A stretch of DNA of 64,000 nucleotides from positions 62,001 through 126,000 of the forward strand of contig CAZRCW010000001.1 of NCBI GenBank assembly GCA_964598725.1. Direction: 5' to 3'. Each line of letters begins with the position of its first letter. Position 1 is the stretch's first letter. This document shows, in pieces, positions 14,719 to 23,961 of this stretch. The position numbers were made by a program, and so were the translations under genes. The notes below the pieces were generated by a model. It did not search any database. It saw only the letters and a list, made by a program, of their open reading frames with translations, and had not been told where the DNA came from. Origin of the DNA: JAGOTP01 sp964598725. GTDB lineage: Bacteria; Patescibacteriota; Patescibacteriia; 2-12-FULL-60-25.

Positions 14719-17358
14719 CTAGAATGCGCCGGTTCCGCTGGTGTTGAACAAGGCGTCGATCGTGTTAATGCCGGTATCACCCATCGGTGTCGGCGTGGTT
14801 GGGCTGGCGGTGAGGTAGTTAATCGCGACACTCCCTTCGCCGCGGTTTCCGACATCGTCGATCGCAACCACGGTCAGTGTGTGTCGTCCGGCGGCGAGAT
14901 CTTGAGGCAGAATGACGCTGAAGCTAGCAGCGTTGGCGCTTCCGATGACTTGTCCGTTCAAGAGGATCTCATACATCTGAATCATGCGCGGTGTCATGGT
15001 CGAGACCTGGACGGGTAAGATGCGAGAGTTGATGGATTCCTCGCTGTTTGGGGCAAGAATCGTGAGCGTTGGCTGCATCTCCGGTGTGTGGAGGTTGTCT
15101 TGTTCGGTTGGAATGGGGCCGAACTGGGTACTGGTTGAGTTACTCGTCCAGAGTTGGACGGCTTTCTCCCAATTTTCGAACTGCGGATCGGAGGCGGGAT
15201 TGCTCGGTGGATCGCCCATTGGATCATCCTTGTCTAAGTAGTAGAGAATCTCATGTGGGAGGAAGTACGTCCGTTCCTCGACGAGCTCCGGTGGAGTCTG
15301 CTCGCTCGCCAGGTAGCCGGTTGATTTTACAACCTTCACTCTCTGCATAAAGGCGGTTCCAAGTAGGGCGGCGCGATCGGTGGTTGGAGCGTCCGGCGCT
15401 TTGAAGCGTTCGATCGGCATCGTCTTTGTGACCTGCTTCATGTAGTTTCCCCAAATAGGAGCAGCGACCACGGAGCCATCAGCACCGCGACTCATTTCTT
15501 TCCCATCGCTATTCCCTACCCAGACAACCGTTGCCAAGTTCGGGGTGAAGCCAATGGTCCAGGCATCGTTGAAGTTGTTGGTGGTTCCGGTCTTGGCCGC
15601 AACGGGTCGATCAGGAAGGGTTAGATAATTACGAGCAGCTGGACTGAAGACGAGGGCTCGAGCTTGGTTGTCTGTCATCACATCGGCTAAAAGACGTGCC
15701 GCCTGACTTTCGATGACGCGCGTCCCCTCGCTTTGTTTCCATTCTTGGAGCACTGTCCCATCGTGATCTTCAACTTTTAAGATGTACGAGACAGGCATTT
15801 TGACACCGTCGTTTGCGAAAGTCGCGAACGCGGATGCGTGTTCGATCGGCTTCACTTCTCCGCCGCCGAGTGCCAGCGACAAGCCGAAGCGACTTCGATC
15901 CCCTAACGTGGTGTAACCCAAGCGATCCGTGAAATCGAGAACGCGGCTTAAGCCAACGAGATATAGGGTTTTTACGGCCGGCGTATTCAATGAGTTCTGA
16001 AGAGCTGTTCGCATCGTCAGCGGTCCGCGTTGTTTTAGGTCGTAGTCATGCGGTGTGTAGTTTCCGCTATCAGTACGGAAGACGGTGTCGACATCCCAAA
16101 TCATGGTTTGCGGGAGATAGCCACGAGCGAAGGCTAGTGCGTACACGATCGGTTTGAAGCTGGAGCCTGGCTGACGGGCGCGGGTTGTTACATTCACCTG
16201 ACCATCGATTTCATCGTCGTTGAAATCTTTGGAGCCAACCATCGCGAGCACCTGACCGGTCTTTGGATCAAGCGAAACAAGCGCCGCGTTTGTAAACTTA
16301 TAGGCTTTGCCGCGCGCTTCGACGCCTTTCACAACTTCCTGCTCTCCCACCTGCTGCTTATCCCAATCGAGGGTCGTGATGACTTTGAGTCCGCCTTCTT
16401 CTGTCCGTTTTAAGCCGTAGGTTTCCACTAATTGCGACCGAACTTCCATGACGAAGTGCGGAGCCTTGAGCGAGGTGTAGGTTTTTGGTTTGAGCTTATC
16501 GAGGGTCGTGATCTTCTTGGCGGCTTCCGCCTCGTCTTTGGTTATGTATCCGCCGTCGGCCATCTGATCCAAAATATAATGCTGACGCACAACTAAACGT
16601 GGACGGTTATCGCCACGCGTACCGGTTCCATAGGGAGAGTAGAGGTCAGGCGCTTGCGGAATGGCGGCGAGCAAGGCGGCTTCGTCGAGCGTCAGATCTT
16701 TGGAAGATTTACCAAAGTACGACTGAGCAGCAGATTCAATACCGTAGATCGTTGGACCGTAAGGAATCTCATTGAGATACAACTGGAGAATTTGGTCCTT
16801 GGAATAGGTTCGTTCGATTTGCAGCGCCAAGACCAACTCCTTTGCTTTGCGCATGATCGTCTTGTCGTTGCTCAAAATCGCATTCTTCACGAGCTGTTGA
16901 GTGAGTGTCGAGGCGCCTTGAGACAGCTGACCTTTGGTCACGTTGGCAATGGCTGCACGTAGAACGCCTTTCCAGTACACGCCATGATGTTGGTAGAACT
17001 GACGATCCTCAATCGAGATCGTCGCTTGCTGCATGATCTTTGGAATATCTTCAATCTTCACGAGTGTGCGCTTTTCATCGCCGTGCAGCTCGTACAAAAG
17101 TGTCTGACCGGTCCGATCGTAGATTTTCGTCGACTGAGGGATGTCTCGGGTCGACAACGTATCTGGATTTGGCAGATCGCGACTGACCCAAGCTAAGAAA
17201 ATTGTGAAACAGAAGACTCCAACCGCCCCCACACCGACACAGACGAGCAAGGCTTTCTTCAAAAAACGCCAAAGTCGCCCTCTCCGGTCACGGCTGGGCG
17301 ATTCCGAGCCCGGTTTGGGCACAGAGCGGAATGTGGGGGCGAATCGGGCAAGGGGCAT
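14719..17358 (-). CDS. Class A penicillin-binding protein (PBP1A type)
   Basis: Bifunctional peptidoglycan synthase: glycosyltransferase plus transpeptidase. The 879-residue product has a cytoplasmic basic N-terminus, one membrane anchor (about residues 35-57), and a GT51 domain with EDRQFYQHHG, GASTLTQQLVKN, LQLYLNEIPYG and DEAALLAAIPQAP. Its transpeptidase domain has SxxK in PGSSFKPI, SxN in NSLNTPAV and KTGTTNNFNDAW. A C-terminal beta-sandwich-like extension (about 770-860; LPQDLAAGRHTLTVVAIDDV) probably lies outside the catalytic core. Start at 17358 is the longest; a second Met is not close. The gene is divergent from the 3D-domain protein at 17478, another wall enzyme. Confidence 0.93.
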   Translation of the reverse strand: MPLARFAPTFRSVPKPGSESPSRDRRGRLWRFLKKALLVCVGVGAVGVFCFTIFLAWVSRDLPNPDTLSTRDIPQSTKIYDRTGQTLLYELHGDEKRTLVKIEDIPKIMQQATISIEDRQFYQHHGVYWKGVLRAAIANVTKGQLSQGASTLTQQLVKNAILSNDKTIMRKAKELVLALQIERTYSKDQILQLYLNEIPYGPTIYGIESAAQSYFGKSSKDLTLDEAALLAAIPQAPDLYSPYGTGTRGDNRPRLVVRQHYILDQMADGGYITKDEAEAAKKITTLDKLKPKTYTSLKAPHFVMEVRSQLVETYGLKRTEEGGLKVITTLDWDKQQVGEQEVVKGVEARGKAYKFTNAALVSLDPKTGQVLAMVGSKDFNDDEIDGQVNVTTRARQPGSSFKPIVYALAFARGYLPQTMIWDVDTVFRTDSGNYTPHDYDLKQRGPLTMRTALQNSLNTPAVKTLYLVGLSRVLDFTDRLGYTTLGDRSRFGLSLALGGGEVKPIEHASAFATFANDGVKMPVSYILKVEDHDGTVLQEWKQSEGTRVIESQAARLLADVMTDNQARALVFSPAARNYLTLPDRPVAAKTGTTNNFNDAWTIGFTPNLATVVWVGNSDGKEMSRGADGSVVAAPIWGNYMKQVTKTMPIERFKAPDAPTTDRAALLGTAFMQRVKVVKSTGYLASEQTPPELVEERTYFLPHEILYYLDKDDPMGDPPSNPASDPQFENWEKAVQLWTSNSTSTQFGPIPTEQDNLHTPEMQPTLTILAPNSEESINSRILPVQVSTMTPRMIQMYEILLNGQVIGSANAASFSVILPQDLAAGRHTLTVVAIDDVGNRGEGSVAINYLTASPTTPTPMGDTGINTIDALFNTSGTGAF

Positions 17359-17403
17359 AGACAGAAATTTGGCTAATGTAAGCGTAAAAATAGTGTACTT
17401 CCG

Positions 17404-17432
17404 TTGACAAAAACCTGCAAATGTGATATGGT
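17404..17432 (+). promoter_or_regulatory. Promoter of the 3D-domain protein
   Basis: TTGACA (17404-17409), 17-nt spacer, TATGGT (17427-17432) with TGA upstream (extended -10). The start site near 17439 leaves a leader of about 40 nt. Confidence 0.7.
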
Positions 17433-17477
17433 ACGAGCCTCCAAGAGCCCGAACAGGGCTTTTGTTGTAACCAACCT

Positions 17478-18098
17478 ATGAACACGATTCCTTCTTCGGA
17501 GGGTGCTAAACGCCCTTTGAACCAGGTGATCCTTTCTGCCATTTTTGCCCTTTCCCTCGTTATTTCCCCGATTCGTGTGGCGAACGCCCAGGTCGTGGCA
17601 GATAACGTCATTGAAACCGACACGGAGCTCGTTACCAGCACCCCAGCAACGGATGAAGCGGCTGATGCTGACAAGCGTTCGGAGATCGGTGAAGCGGCCG
17701 TTCTTGAGGTCTTGCCTCTCGATACGCGTCCAGCGATCAAAACGTATTCGATTGCCATGACGGCCTATAACTCAGAGCCTGGACAGACCGACGACTCGCC
17801 ATTTACGACGGCCGACGGTTCGCAGGTTCGCGACGGGATCCTTGCGGCAAACTTTCTCCCCTTTAACACGAAAGTCCGCATCCCTGAGCTCTTCGGTGAC
17901 CGTGTGTTCGAGGTTCATGACCGCATGAACCAGCGCTACACCCTTCGCGCTGACGTCTGGATGACCAGTAAGAGCGACGCGCTCAAGTTCGGTCTCAAGC
18001 GTAACGTGAAGATCGAAGTCATCGAAATGGGTGACAACAGTAAGACTCAGTGGAAACGTATCGCCCAGGAAAACGCCCTCAAGCGTACCGTGAAATAA
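17478..18098 (+). CDS. Secreted 3D-domain (RlpA/MltA-like barrel) protein
   Basis: The 206-residue product has a signal peptide (about residues 1-37, ending ...RVANAQ), an acidic linker to about 85, and a 3D domain. In the latter MTAYNSEPGQTDDSPFTTAD opens the barrel, and FEVHDRMNQRYTLRADVWM carries the conserved Asp residues. 3D domains occur in lytic transglycosylases and resuscitation-promoting-type proteins that cut or bind peptidoglycan. No separate catalytic domain is present. It lies divergent from the PBP gene, a sensible wall-remodelling neighbour. A terminator follows. Confidence 0.8.
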   Translation: MNTIPSSEGAKRPLNQVILSAIFALSLVISPIRVANAQVVADNVIETDTELVTSTPATDEAADADKRSEIGEAAVLEVLPLDTRPAIKTYSIAMTAYNSEPGQTDDSPFTTADGSQVRDGILAANFLPFNTKVRIPELFGDRVFEVHDRMNQRYTLRADVWMTSKSDALKFGLKRNVKIEVIEMGDNSKTQWKRIAQENALKRTVK

Positions 18099-18138
18099 TC
18101 GGCTCCTAGGCCCGGTTCCTTCGTCCAGGCATGGACCG

Positions 18139-18168
18139 AAAACCCTCCCACCCGGAGGGTTTTCTGTT
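18139..18168 (+). terminator. Terminator of the 3D-domain gene
   Basis: AAAACCCTCC (18139-18148) pairs with GGAGGGTTTT (18154-18163). Confidence 0.85.
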
Positions 18169-18284
18169 TCCCACCCTTGATCGACTTTCCCTTCCCGAAT
18201 CCCCCATCCTTTGCTACGATCCGATCGCGTTAGACGAGTCTACGTTTCTCTTGGATGGGTTGTTTTCCTATCCCCCTTGCGCAG

Positions 18285-18360
18285 CGTAGCGGAGCAAAGC
18301 GCAGGCAGTGCGTAACCTGCAGTGAACCAAGTAGCAACTTGGCGAACGGAAGGTGGAGCA
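18285..18360 (+). other. Hairpin-rich leader upstream of tRNA-Cys
   Basis: Successive short hairpins precede the tRNA: GCAGG/CCTGC around 18301-18320 and CCAAGT/ACTTGG around 18327-18342, after a GCGC-flanked segment. A TGCTACGAT -10-like box lies near 18213. It may be part of a tRNA precursor or a small RNA; the evidence is only pairing. Confidence 0.3.
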
Positions 18361-18373
18361 CTAAGCCGAGCAA

Positions 18374-18448
18374 GGCGTGGTAGCCAAGTGGTAAGGCACG
18401 GGTCTGCAAAACCTGTATTCGTGGGTTCGATTCCCACTCACGCCTCCA
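18374..18448 (+). tRNA. tRNA-Cys (GCA)
   Basis: Acceptor GGCGTGG pairs with TCACGCC; the anticodon loop CTGCAAA gives GCA; T arm GTGGG-TTCGATT-CCCAC; the CCA end is encoded. A terminator follows at 18452. Confidence 0.95.
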
Positions 18449-18451
18449 AAC

Positions 18452-18480
18452 AAAAAGACCCGTCGAAACGGGTCTTTTTG
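18452..18480 (+). terminator. Terminator of tRNA-Cys
   Basis: AAAAAGACCCGT pairs with ACGGGTCTTTTT. Confidence 0.85.
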
Positions 18481-18530
18481 TTTGTGTTTGGCCGCTATTC
18501 CCCGGCCCTTTGGCGTGCTACGCTCAGGCC

Positions 18531-21245
18531 ATGAAACGTCGCCTGTTTATCCTCGATGCGAACGCGCTTTTACACCGCGCTTGGCATGCGCTTCCTCCAC
18601 TAACGTCCCCTTCCGGACAGATCGTGAACGCGGTGTATGGCGTAGTGAATATTTTATTGAAGCTCTTGGAAGAGCATAAGCCAGACTCGCTCGTCGCTTG
18701 TTGGGATACCAAGGCGCCTACGTTCCGACACGAGGCGTATGTTGAGTATAAAGCGCAGCGCACCAAACAACCGGACGAACTGTATGCACAGATTCCACTC
18801 ATTCAACGTGCGCTTACGCTCCTGGGCGTAGACTCTTTTTCGTTGGACGGGTATGAGGCGGATGACTTAATCGGAACCATTGCGATCGCTGCAGCGAAAG
18901 ACGATTGGGAGGTGACGATCGTGACCGGTGATCGTGACGCGTTCCAATTGATCGGGCCGCATGTCTCTGTTTTGACGTTCAAGAAGGGCGTAAGCGAAAC
19001 AGTATTGTATGACGAGAAGCTGTTGCAGGAAGTCTTTGGACTGAATCCAGAGCAGTTCTTGGAATATAAAGTGTTACGCGGTGATCCATCCGATAATATC
19101 CCAGGCGTAAAAGGGATCGGTGAAAAAGGCGCGACCGAACTTCTGCAAACCTACGAATCATTGGAAGGGATCATGAAAGCCGCGCACGACTCAACCACAA
19201 AGATGGGAGTATCGATGCGGCAGAAGTTGTTAGGCGCTGAAGCGGAACTTCCAGGTCTGCGTGATCTTGTGACCATCCGTACGAACGTTCCATTGAACTG
19301 GACGTTGGAATTACTAGCCGATCACCCACTCGATTCGGATGCCTGGCGTTCATTCTTGCAGGAGATGGGCTTTAATACGTTATTGAAACGTTCCTTCGGC
19401 GCTGCTGCGAAGAGTAAGGCAGGAAGTAAGACGGTGACTGTTGAAGAAGCCACAAACAACTCAGCGACTGAAGCCAAAAAAACCAAAGCTCAGACGGGAA
19501 CGTTCACTTCTTCGATCTTGGTCGAAGTGATTGCGAAAGATGCGAGCGATGCCAAAAAGAAATTATCAGCGCTGAGCACATCGGATGAGATGGTGTTGTT
19601 GGTGCTAGAAGAATCAGCCGATTCGTTGTTTGGAAATGAAGCATACGGAATTGCGTTGGCTGATCGTCAGACGTGTCTCGTTCTTCGTCAGTCGGAGTTG
19701 AAGACGGCGGCAGTGCAGACCGCATTGGATGAGTTGTTCTCAAGTGATCTGCGATTGATTGCGCATGACGCGAAGGCGGTCATGCATAGCTTGAAGAAGC
19801 TTGGCCTCACGCCACCAAAACAATGGGCGGCAGATGTTTTATTGGCTGGGTATCTTCTCAGCGCTGGTGACCGCATGTTCACGCTCAACGATCTTGCTGC
19901 GCGTTATGAACTTAACGTGCTGTCTGAGCGTCCGACGCCAGCCGCAATGGCCAGCCTGATCCGCGCCTTGAATGAACGACAGAAAACGGAGCTGAAGGAA
20001 GCGAGCTTGGACAAGGTACTGCAGGACTTCGAACTACCGCTCATTCCAGTACTCTTCCGCATGGAATGTCTTGGTATTCTGATTGATCGTCCGTATCTTG
20101 CGGAGCTGTCGACAGAACTCGCTCAGGAAAAACGTCGCTTAGAAAAAGAGATGCAAGAAGCGGCTGGAACGACCTTCAATCCAGCTTCGCCGAGCCAGTT
20201 GGCGGACGTCTTGTTCACGCACTTGAATCTGCCAACCAAAGGCATCAAGAAAGGAAAGACGGGGTACTCGACGGCCGCCTCTGAACTCGACAAATTACGC
20301 GGCCTACATCCGCTGGTTGAGCAGATCGAATCGTACCGCGAGGTCAGTAAGTTGCTTTCCACCTATGTCGATCCATTGCCAACGATGACAGATGAAGAAG
20401 GACGTATTCATACAACGTTCCAGCAGGCAATTGCTGCGACCGGTCGTTTGTCCTCGATTGATCCGAACATTCAGAACATCCCAATTCGTACAGAGATCGG
20501 ACGTCGCATTCGTCATGCCTTTGTCGCAGCTCCCGGATATACACTTCTATCGTGTGACTACTCGCAGATTGAATTGCGCGTTGTTGCAGCACTTGCGAAC
20601 GATACGCGTATGAAGCAAGCCTTTGAAGCCAGTCATGACATTCATACCGATACCGCCTCGGCTATTTGGAACGTTCCGTTAGCGGAAGTCACGAAAGAAC
20701 AGCGCCGCATCGCCAAAGCGATCAACTTCGGGATTATCTTCGGCCAAGGCCCACACGGGCTGTCTCAGGTTGCTGGTATTAGCTACGCCGAAGCCAAGCA
20801 GTTCATCGAGACCTACTTCACGGTCTATCAAGGCGTAAAGACCTTCATGGAGGCAACCAAGACCTTTGTACGCGCGAACGGTTACGCTGAAACACTCTTT
20901 GGCCGTCGTCGTCAGTTTCCGGACATTCAATCCCCACTGCCGCAGCTGCGCGCCCAAGCCGAACGTATGGCGATCAACATGCCAGTGCAAGGAACGGACG
21001 CTGATTTGATGAAGCTCGCGATGATTGAGGTCGATGCGCTGCTTCCATCTATTTCACCCAAAACGCGCTTGCTGCTTCAAGTACACGATGAATTGGTGTT
21101 CGAAGTTCTCCCAGAAGAAGTTGAAAAAGTCGCAAAAATCGTCAAAGAAACCATGCAAAACATTCGTGATATCGGTGTTCCTATTTTGGTCGAAGCCAAG
21201 TCCGGTGATCGTTGGGATGAGATGCGGCCGCTCACACTCAAGTAA
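18531..21245 (+). CDS. polA: DNA polymerase I
   Basis: The 904-residue product has an N-terminal 5'-3' exonuclease (FLAP) domain (LFILDANALLHRAWHALPPL; DSFSLDGYEADDLIGT; TGDRDAFQL; GVKGIGEKGATELL), a central 3'-5' exonuclease-like domain, and a polymerase domain with RLSSIDPNIQNIPIRTEIG, LLSCDYSQIELRVVA, AKAINFGIIFGQG and LLQVHDELVFE. The middle domain seems to have lost the DxE metal-binding motif (MVLLVLEES stands in its place), so proofreading is probably absent, as in many family-A polymerases. Start at 18531 is favoured because TGCTACGCT ends 6 nt before this ATG (leaderless). holA begins 2 nt after the stop. Confidence 0.95.
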   Translation: MKRRLFILDANALLHRAWHALPPLTSPSGQIVNAVYGVVNILLKLLEEHKPDSLVACWDTKAPTFRHEAYVEYKAQRTKQPDELYAQIPLIQRALTLLGVDSFSLDGYEADDLIGTIAIAAAKDDWEVTIVTGDRDAFQLIGPHVSVLTFKKGVSETVLYDEKLLQEVFGLNPEQFLEYKVLRGDPSDNIPGVKGIGEKGATELLQTYESLEGIMKAAHDSTTKMGVSMRQKLLGAEAELPGLRDLVTIRTNVPLNWTLELLADHPLDSDAWRSFLQEMGFNTLLKRSFGAAAKSKAGSKTVTVEEATNNSATEAKKTKAQTGTFTSSILVEVIAKDASDAKKKLSALSTSDEMVLLVLEESADSLFGNEAYGIALADRQTCLVLRQSELKTAAVQTALDELFSSDLRLIAHDAKAVMHSLKKLGLTPPKQWAADVLLAGYLLSAGDRMFTLNDLAARYELNVLSERPTPAAMASLIRALNERQKTELKEASLDKVLQDFELPLIPVLFRMECLGILIDRPYLAELSTELAQEKRRLEKEMQEAAGTTFNPASPSQLADVLFTHLNLPTKGIKKGKTGYSTAASELDKLRGLHPLVEQIESYREVSKLLSTYVDPLPTMTDEEGRIHTTFQQAIAATGRLSSIDPNIQNIPIRTEIGRRIRHAFVAAPGYTLLSCDYSQIELRVVAALANDTRMKQAFEASHDIHTDTASAIWNVPLAEVTKEQRRIAKAINFGIIFGQGPHGLSQVAGISYAEAKQFIETYFTVYQGVKTFMEATKTFVRANGYAETLFGRRRQFPDIQSPLPQLRAQAERMAINMPVQGTDADLMKLAMIEVDALLPSISPKTRLLLQVHDELVFEVLPEEVEKVAKIVKETMQNIRDIGVPILVEAKSGDRWDEMRPLTLK

Positions 21246-21247
21246 GT

Positions 21248-22099
21248 ATGTTGATCGCCTGCATCGGACCGGACTTGTATCGCGCACTTGAAAAAGCACG
21301 TGAGCTTGAGGCTGCGTTCCGACAGAAATACGACCAAGAAGGCTCAAGTGTTGAAACGTTACACGCGGATGGAACTGAGCTCATTGATGAGATCATCGAG
21401 CGTGTAAACACGGTCAGTTTGTTCACGCCGCGTCGTTTTTTGCGCGTGCGTGATCTTCTCAAGAACTGTCCGAAGGGCCGTGTCGGTGCACTCGAGAAGG
21501 CCCTGTCCGTTGATCCGGAAAATGTGATCGTCGTCACGGTTGAAAGCGAACTTCCAGCGGATGCGACTATGAAAGTCGTTGCAACGATTCCTAAATGGAT
21601 TCGCTATGACTTTGATCGTTTAGATGTGCGATCGTTTGAGACTTGGATTCGTGAGCGTGCGAATGGATTGAAATGCCCTCTTACGGATACACAGGTAAAG
21701 CGAATCGCTGAGCTCGCGCAAGGTGATTCCTGGCAGGCAGGATTGTTGGTGCTGCAGGCTGCTTCGGGAGTTGATTTGAGTGCTTCGGGACAGGTGCAGG
21801 ATAAAACGGAGCGCAGTGTCTACGATTGGGCAGATGCGTACCTTAAACAAGATCCAGAATGGCGGGCAGCCGTTGAGCGTATCGGTCCAGACGCGCTTCT
21901 CTACCCCTTTCTTTCACAATTACGGTCTTACCAACGTGTACGCTCAGGTCAGGACAGTGGAGTCCCCTCGTTTGTTGCTCGCAAGTTGAAAGGCATTCCG
22001 TCTAAAGACACGGAAGAACGCTATGCGCGTCTGCTGGAAGCGTTGATGATGCAGCGCCAAGGCTATTTGCGGGAAGATGAGTTGTCAGCGCTGTTCTAA
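21248..22099 (+). CDS. holA: DNA polymerase III delta subunit (clamp loader)
   Basis: The 283-residue product matches the HolA layout: an N-terminal AAA+-like domain without Walker A (LIACIGPDLYRALEKARELE; VSLFTPRRFLRVRDLLK), a middle lid domain (FETWIRERANGLKCPLTDTQ, then KRIAELAQGDSW) and a helical C-terminal collar domain (PDALLYPFLSQLRSYQRV; YARLLEALMMQRQGYLRED). It is somewhat shorter than typical delta. It follows polA by 2 nt, in one operon, and precedes convergent rpsT, a common holA-rpsT adjacency. Identity rests on this pattern and context. Confidence 0.8.
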   Translation: MLIACIGPDLYRALEKARELEAAFRQKYDQEGSSVETLHADGTELIDEIIERVNTVSLFTPRRFLRVRDLLKNCPKGRVGALEKALSVDPENVIVVTVESELPADATMKVVATIPKWIRYDFDRLDVRSFETWIRERANGLKCPLTDTQVKRIAELAQGDSWQAGLLVLQAASGVDLSASGQVQDKTERSVYDWADAYLKQDPEWRAAVERIGPDALLYPFLSQLRSYQRVRSGQDSGVPSFVARKLKGIPSKDTEERYARLLEALMMQRQGYLREDELSALF

Positions 22100-22114
22100 A
22101 ACAAATGAAGAATA

Positions 22115-22151
22115 GAAAACACCCTGAACCGTTTGGTCCAGGGTGTTTTTG
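22115..22151. terminator. Bidirectional terminator between holA and rpsT
   Basis: AAAACACCCTG (22116-22126) pairs with CAGGGTGTTTT (22139-22149). Confidence 0.85.
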
Positions 22152-22156
22152 AAAGC

Positions 22157-22423
22157 TTATTTCTTTGCTTTCGCAACCAGTTTGAAAGCGCTCGCGATTT
22201 TGCGTTGCGCGTTGTTGCCATGCAAGACATGCGTCTTGGCCGCTTTAGCCAAGATCTGCTGAAGCTTGCTGAGCGTTTCTTTCGCTTCTGCGGCTTTGCC
22301 GTCTTTCACCAAGTCGGTGAGCGAGCGGGTCAAGTGCTTCATGTGAGTCTTCAAACGAAGATTCTTGGCAGCACGCTTGTGGTTCTTGCGAAGATCTTTG
22401 ATGGCAGCTTGCTTGATTGGCAT
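22157..22423 (-). CDS. rpsT: 30S ribosomal protein S20
   Basis: The basic 88-residue product, MPIKQAAIKDLRKNHKRAAK and onward, shows the S20 helical pattern with LKTHMKHLTRSLTDLVKDG, ending HGNNAQRKIASAFKLVAKAKK-like. S20 binds 16S rRNA early in 30S assembly. Convergent with holA; the promoter side faces the tRNA region. Confidence 0.95.
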   Translation of the reverse strand: MPIKQAAIKDLRKNHKRAAKNLRLKTHMKHLTRSLTDLVKDGKAAEAKETLSKLQQILAKAAKTHVLHGNNAQRKIASAFKLVAKAKK

Positions 22424-22706
22424 AGGAAGATGACGCGAAGGATAGCGAAATTCGGTCCTCGAGTCAAATGATGGTATACTTCTGATCGTTCGCGGCAGAT
22501 TTTAGGAGATGTTGAAGAGGGGTTCCATGGGCGCATGATAGAAAACCTCTATTTTAACATTGTGCGACACATGAGACGAAGGATGTAGGATAGGTTGGAT
22601 GAGCGCCTATTTTTGGAGTGTAGAGCAGGTCGTTTGACAGTCGCGGTCAGCTCTTCTACTCTTCCAGCACAAATGAATACGCCTATACGAATGTTTTACG
22701 ACACAT

Positions 22707-22781
22707 GTCCCCATAGTTCAATAGGAAGAACAAGGGCGTCCTAAGCCCTCTACAGGGGTTCGAATCCTCTTGGGGGCACCA
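22707..22781 (+). tRNA. tRNA-Arg (CCT)
   Basis: Acceptor GTCCCCA pairs with TGGGGGC; D arm GTTC-AATAGGAA-GAAC; anticodon stem AGGGC/GCCCT with loop GTCCTAA gives CCT; encoded CCA. Confidence 0.9.
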
Positions 22782-22789
22782 AGAATCTA

Positions 22790-22805
22790 CGTTCCACGTG
22801 AAACA
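22790..22805. promoter_or_regulatory. parS site 1
   Basis: CGTTCCACGTGAAACA matches the near-universal parS consensus TGTTTCACGTGAAACA closely (two differences). It sits between two tRNA genes. Confidence 0.8.
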
Positions 22806-22811
22806 AATTAT

Positions 22812-22887
22812 GGGCTGGTAGCTCAGTTGGTAGAGCGCTGCATTCGCATTGCAGAGGTCAGGGGTTCGACTCCCCTCCAGTCCACCA
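22812..22887 (+). tRNA. tRNA-Ala (CGC)
   Basis: Acceptor GGGCTGG pairs with CCAGTCC; anticodon stem CTGCA/TGCAG with loop TTCGCAT gives CGC; T arm GGGG-TTCGACT-CCCC; encoded CCA. Confidence 0.93.
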
Positions 22888-22890
22888 TAC

Positions 22891-22920
22891 AAAAACCACT
22901 CGAAAAGAGTGGTTTTTGCT
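22891..22920 (+). terminator. Terminator of the tRNA-Arg/tRNA-Ala unit
   Basis: AAAAACCACTC (22891-22901) pairs with GAGTGGTTTTT (22907-22917). Confidence 0.85.
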
Positions 22921-23033
22921 TTTCAATAAACAAAAGAAGGTTTTTAAGGGTTGGTTTAGCTTTAATCTAGGGCCTTCAAAGTGTACGGGTAGACTTGTTT
23001 GTGAAAGACAGCGCTAACCTTTAAAACACGAAA

Positions 23034-23064
<31 letters not shown>

Positions 23065-23436
23065 GAGTTGTGATGAAGCACTAGCTTTTGGTTAGGGGTC
23101 ATTGTTCGTTAAAGAGATTATCCTGTCTATAAACTTACGCACTGGTCTTTGAATCAGTGCGGGTTGTAACCAGTGCTTGGCTTGGTGATAAGAGTTGGGA
23201 AGGCGTTTAGTAATCGTCATGTAAATTTTCTGAGCAGAGAGCTTTGGCTAAAGGTTGTATGTATAGAGAAGTACGACATGTTGGTTTTGAAAACGGATGG
23301 TATGAAAAATTCTGCATAAGCACTCAGGTCAGATATAGGTATACGAAAGCTTCAGATGGTCTATGCTCTAGTCATAGCCACGGCCCCGATTCAGCGAATG
23401 TTTCGATTTTGACCTACTCACTGTTGGCGTGGAGAG

Positions 23437-23452
23437 TGTTTCATGTGGAACG
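23437..23452. promoter_or_regulatory. parS site 2
   Basis: TGTTTCATGTGGAACG differs from the parS consensus at three positions and keeps the palindromic arms. Confidence 0.75.
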
Positions 23453-23606
23453 ATGAAATTTATACATTAAGTCAGATGCACTCAATAAAGGTACTCAGCT
23501 CCTTGGCGAAGGCGAGTTTCGTAAAGGTACTAAAAAACGTTTCTAGATAATTACTAGCCGGTAGTTGAGGTGAGGTCTAAGATCTTCGTCTGTTTAGATG
23601 GGTATC

Positions 23607-23622
23607 TGTTTCATGTGAAACG
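23607..23622. promoter_or_regulatory. parS site 3
   Basis: TGTTTCATGTGAAACG differs from the parS consensus at two positions. Confidence 0.8.
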
Positions 23623-23961
23623 AACTGACAACGAAAAGTCGGTGATACCGTTCAATCCACCCTTCGTATTTAGGACGAAGTTATTCACTTCTGCATCAAT
23701 TTTGAATCTATCCACAGAAGGCATACTCAAAAATAACAGGTTTCTCTAGGTAATACACAGATATCCCTAGCTGTGAACAACTTATACACAATTTACTAAC
23801 ATACCCCCTAAATATATTTTACGACACTTAAAAAACGGCTTAACCATTAAGAGATAGGCGATTGTGTATAAAATGGGATAAGTTTTTAAAGAATGATCGA
23901 GTCATAGACGGTAGAGAATCGAGTCACGGACGTAGACGGGAAAAACCAGTATACTGAGCAC

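Noticed and set aside
22683..22892. Minus-strand frame across tRNA-Arg and tRNA-Ala
   Set aside because: It covers two clear tRNA genes.
23244..23456. 70-residue frame in the parS region
   Set aside because: No ribosome site, runs into a parS site, unlikely composition.
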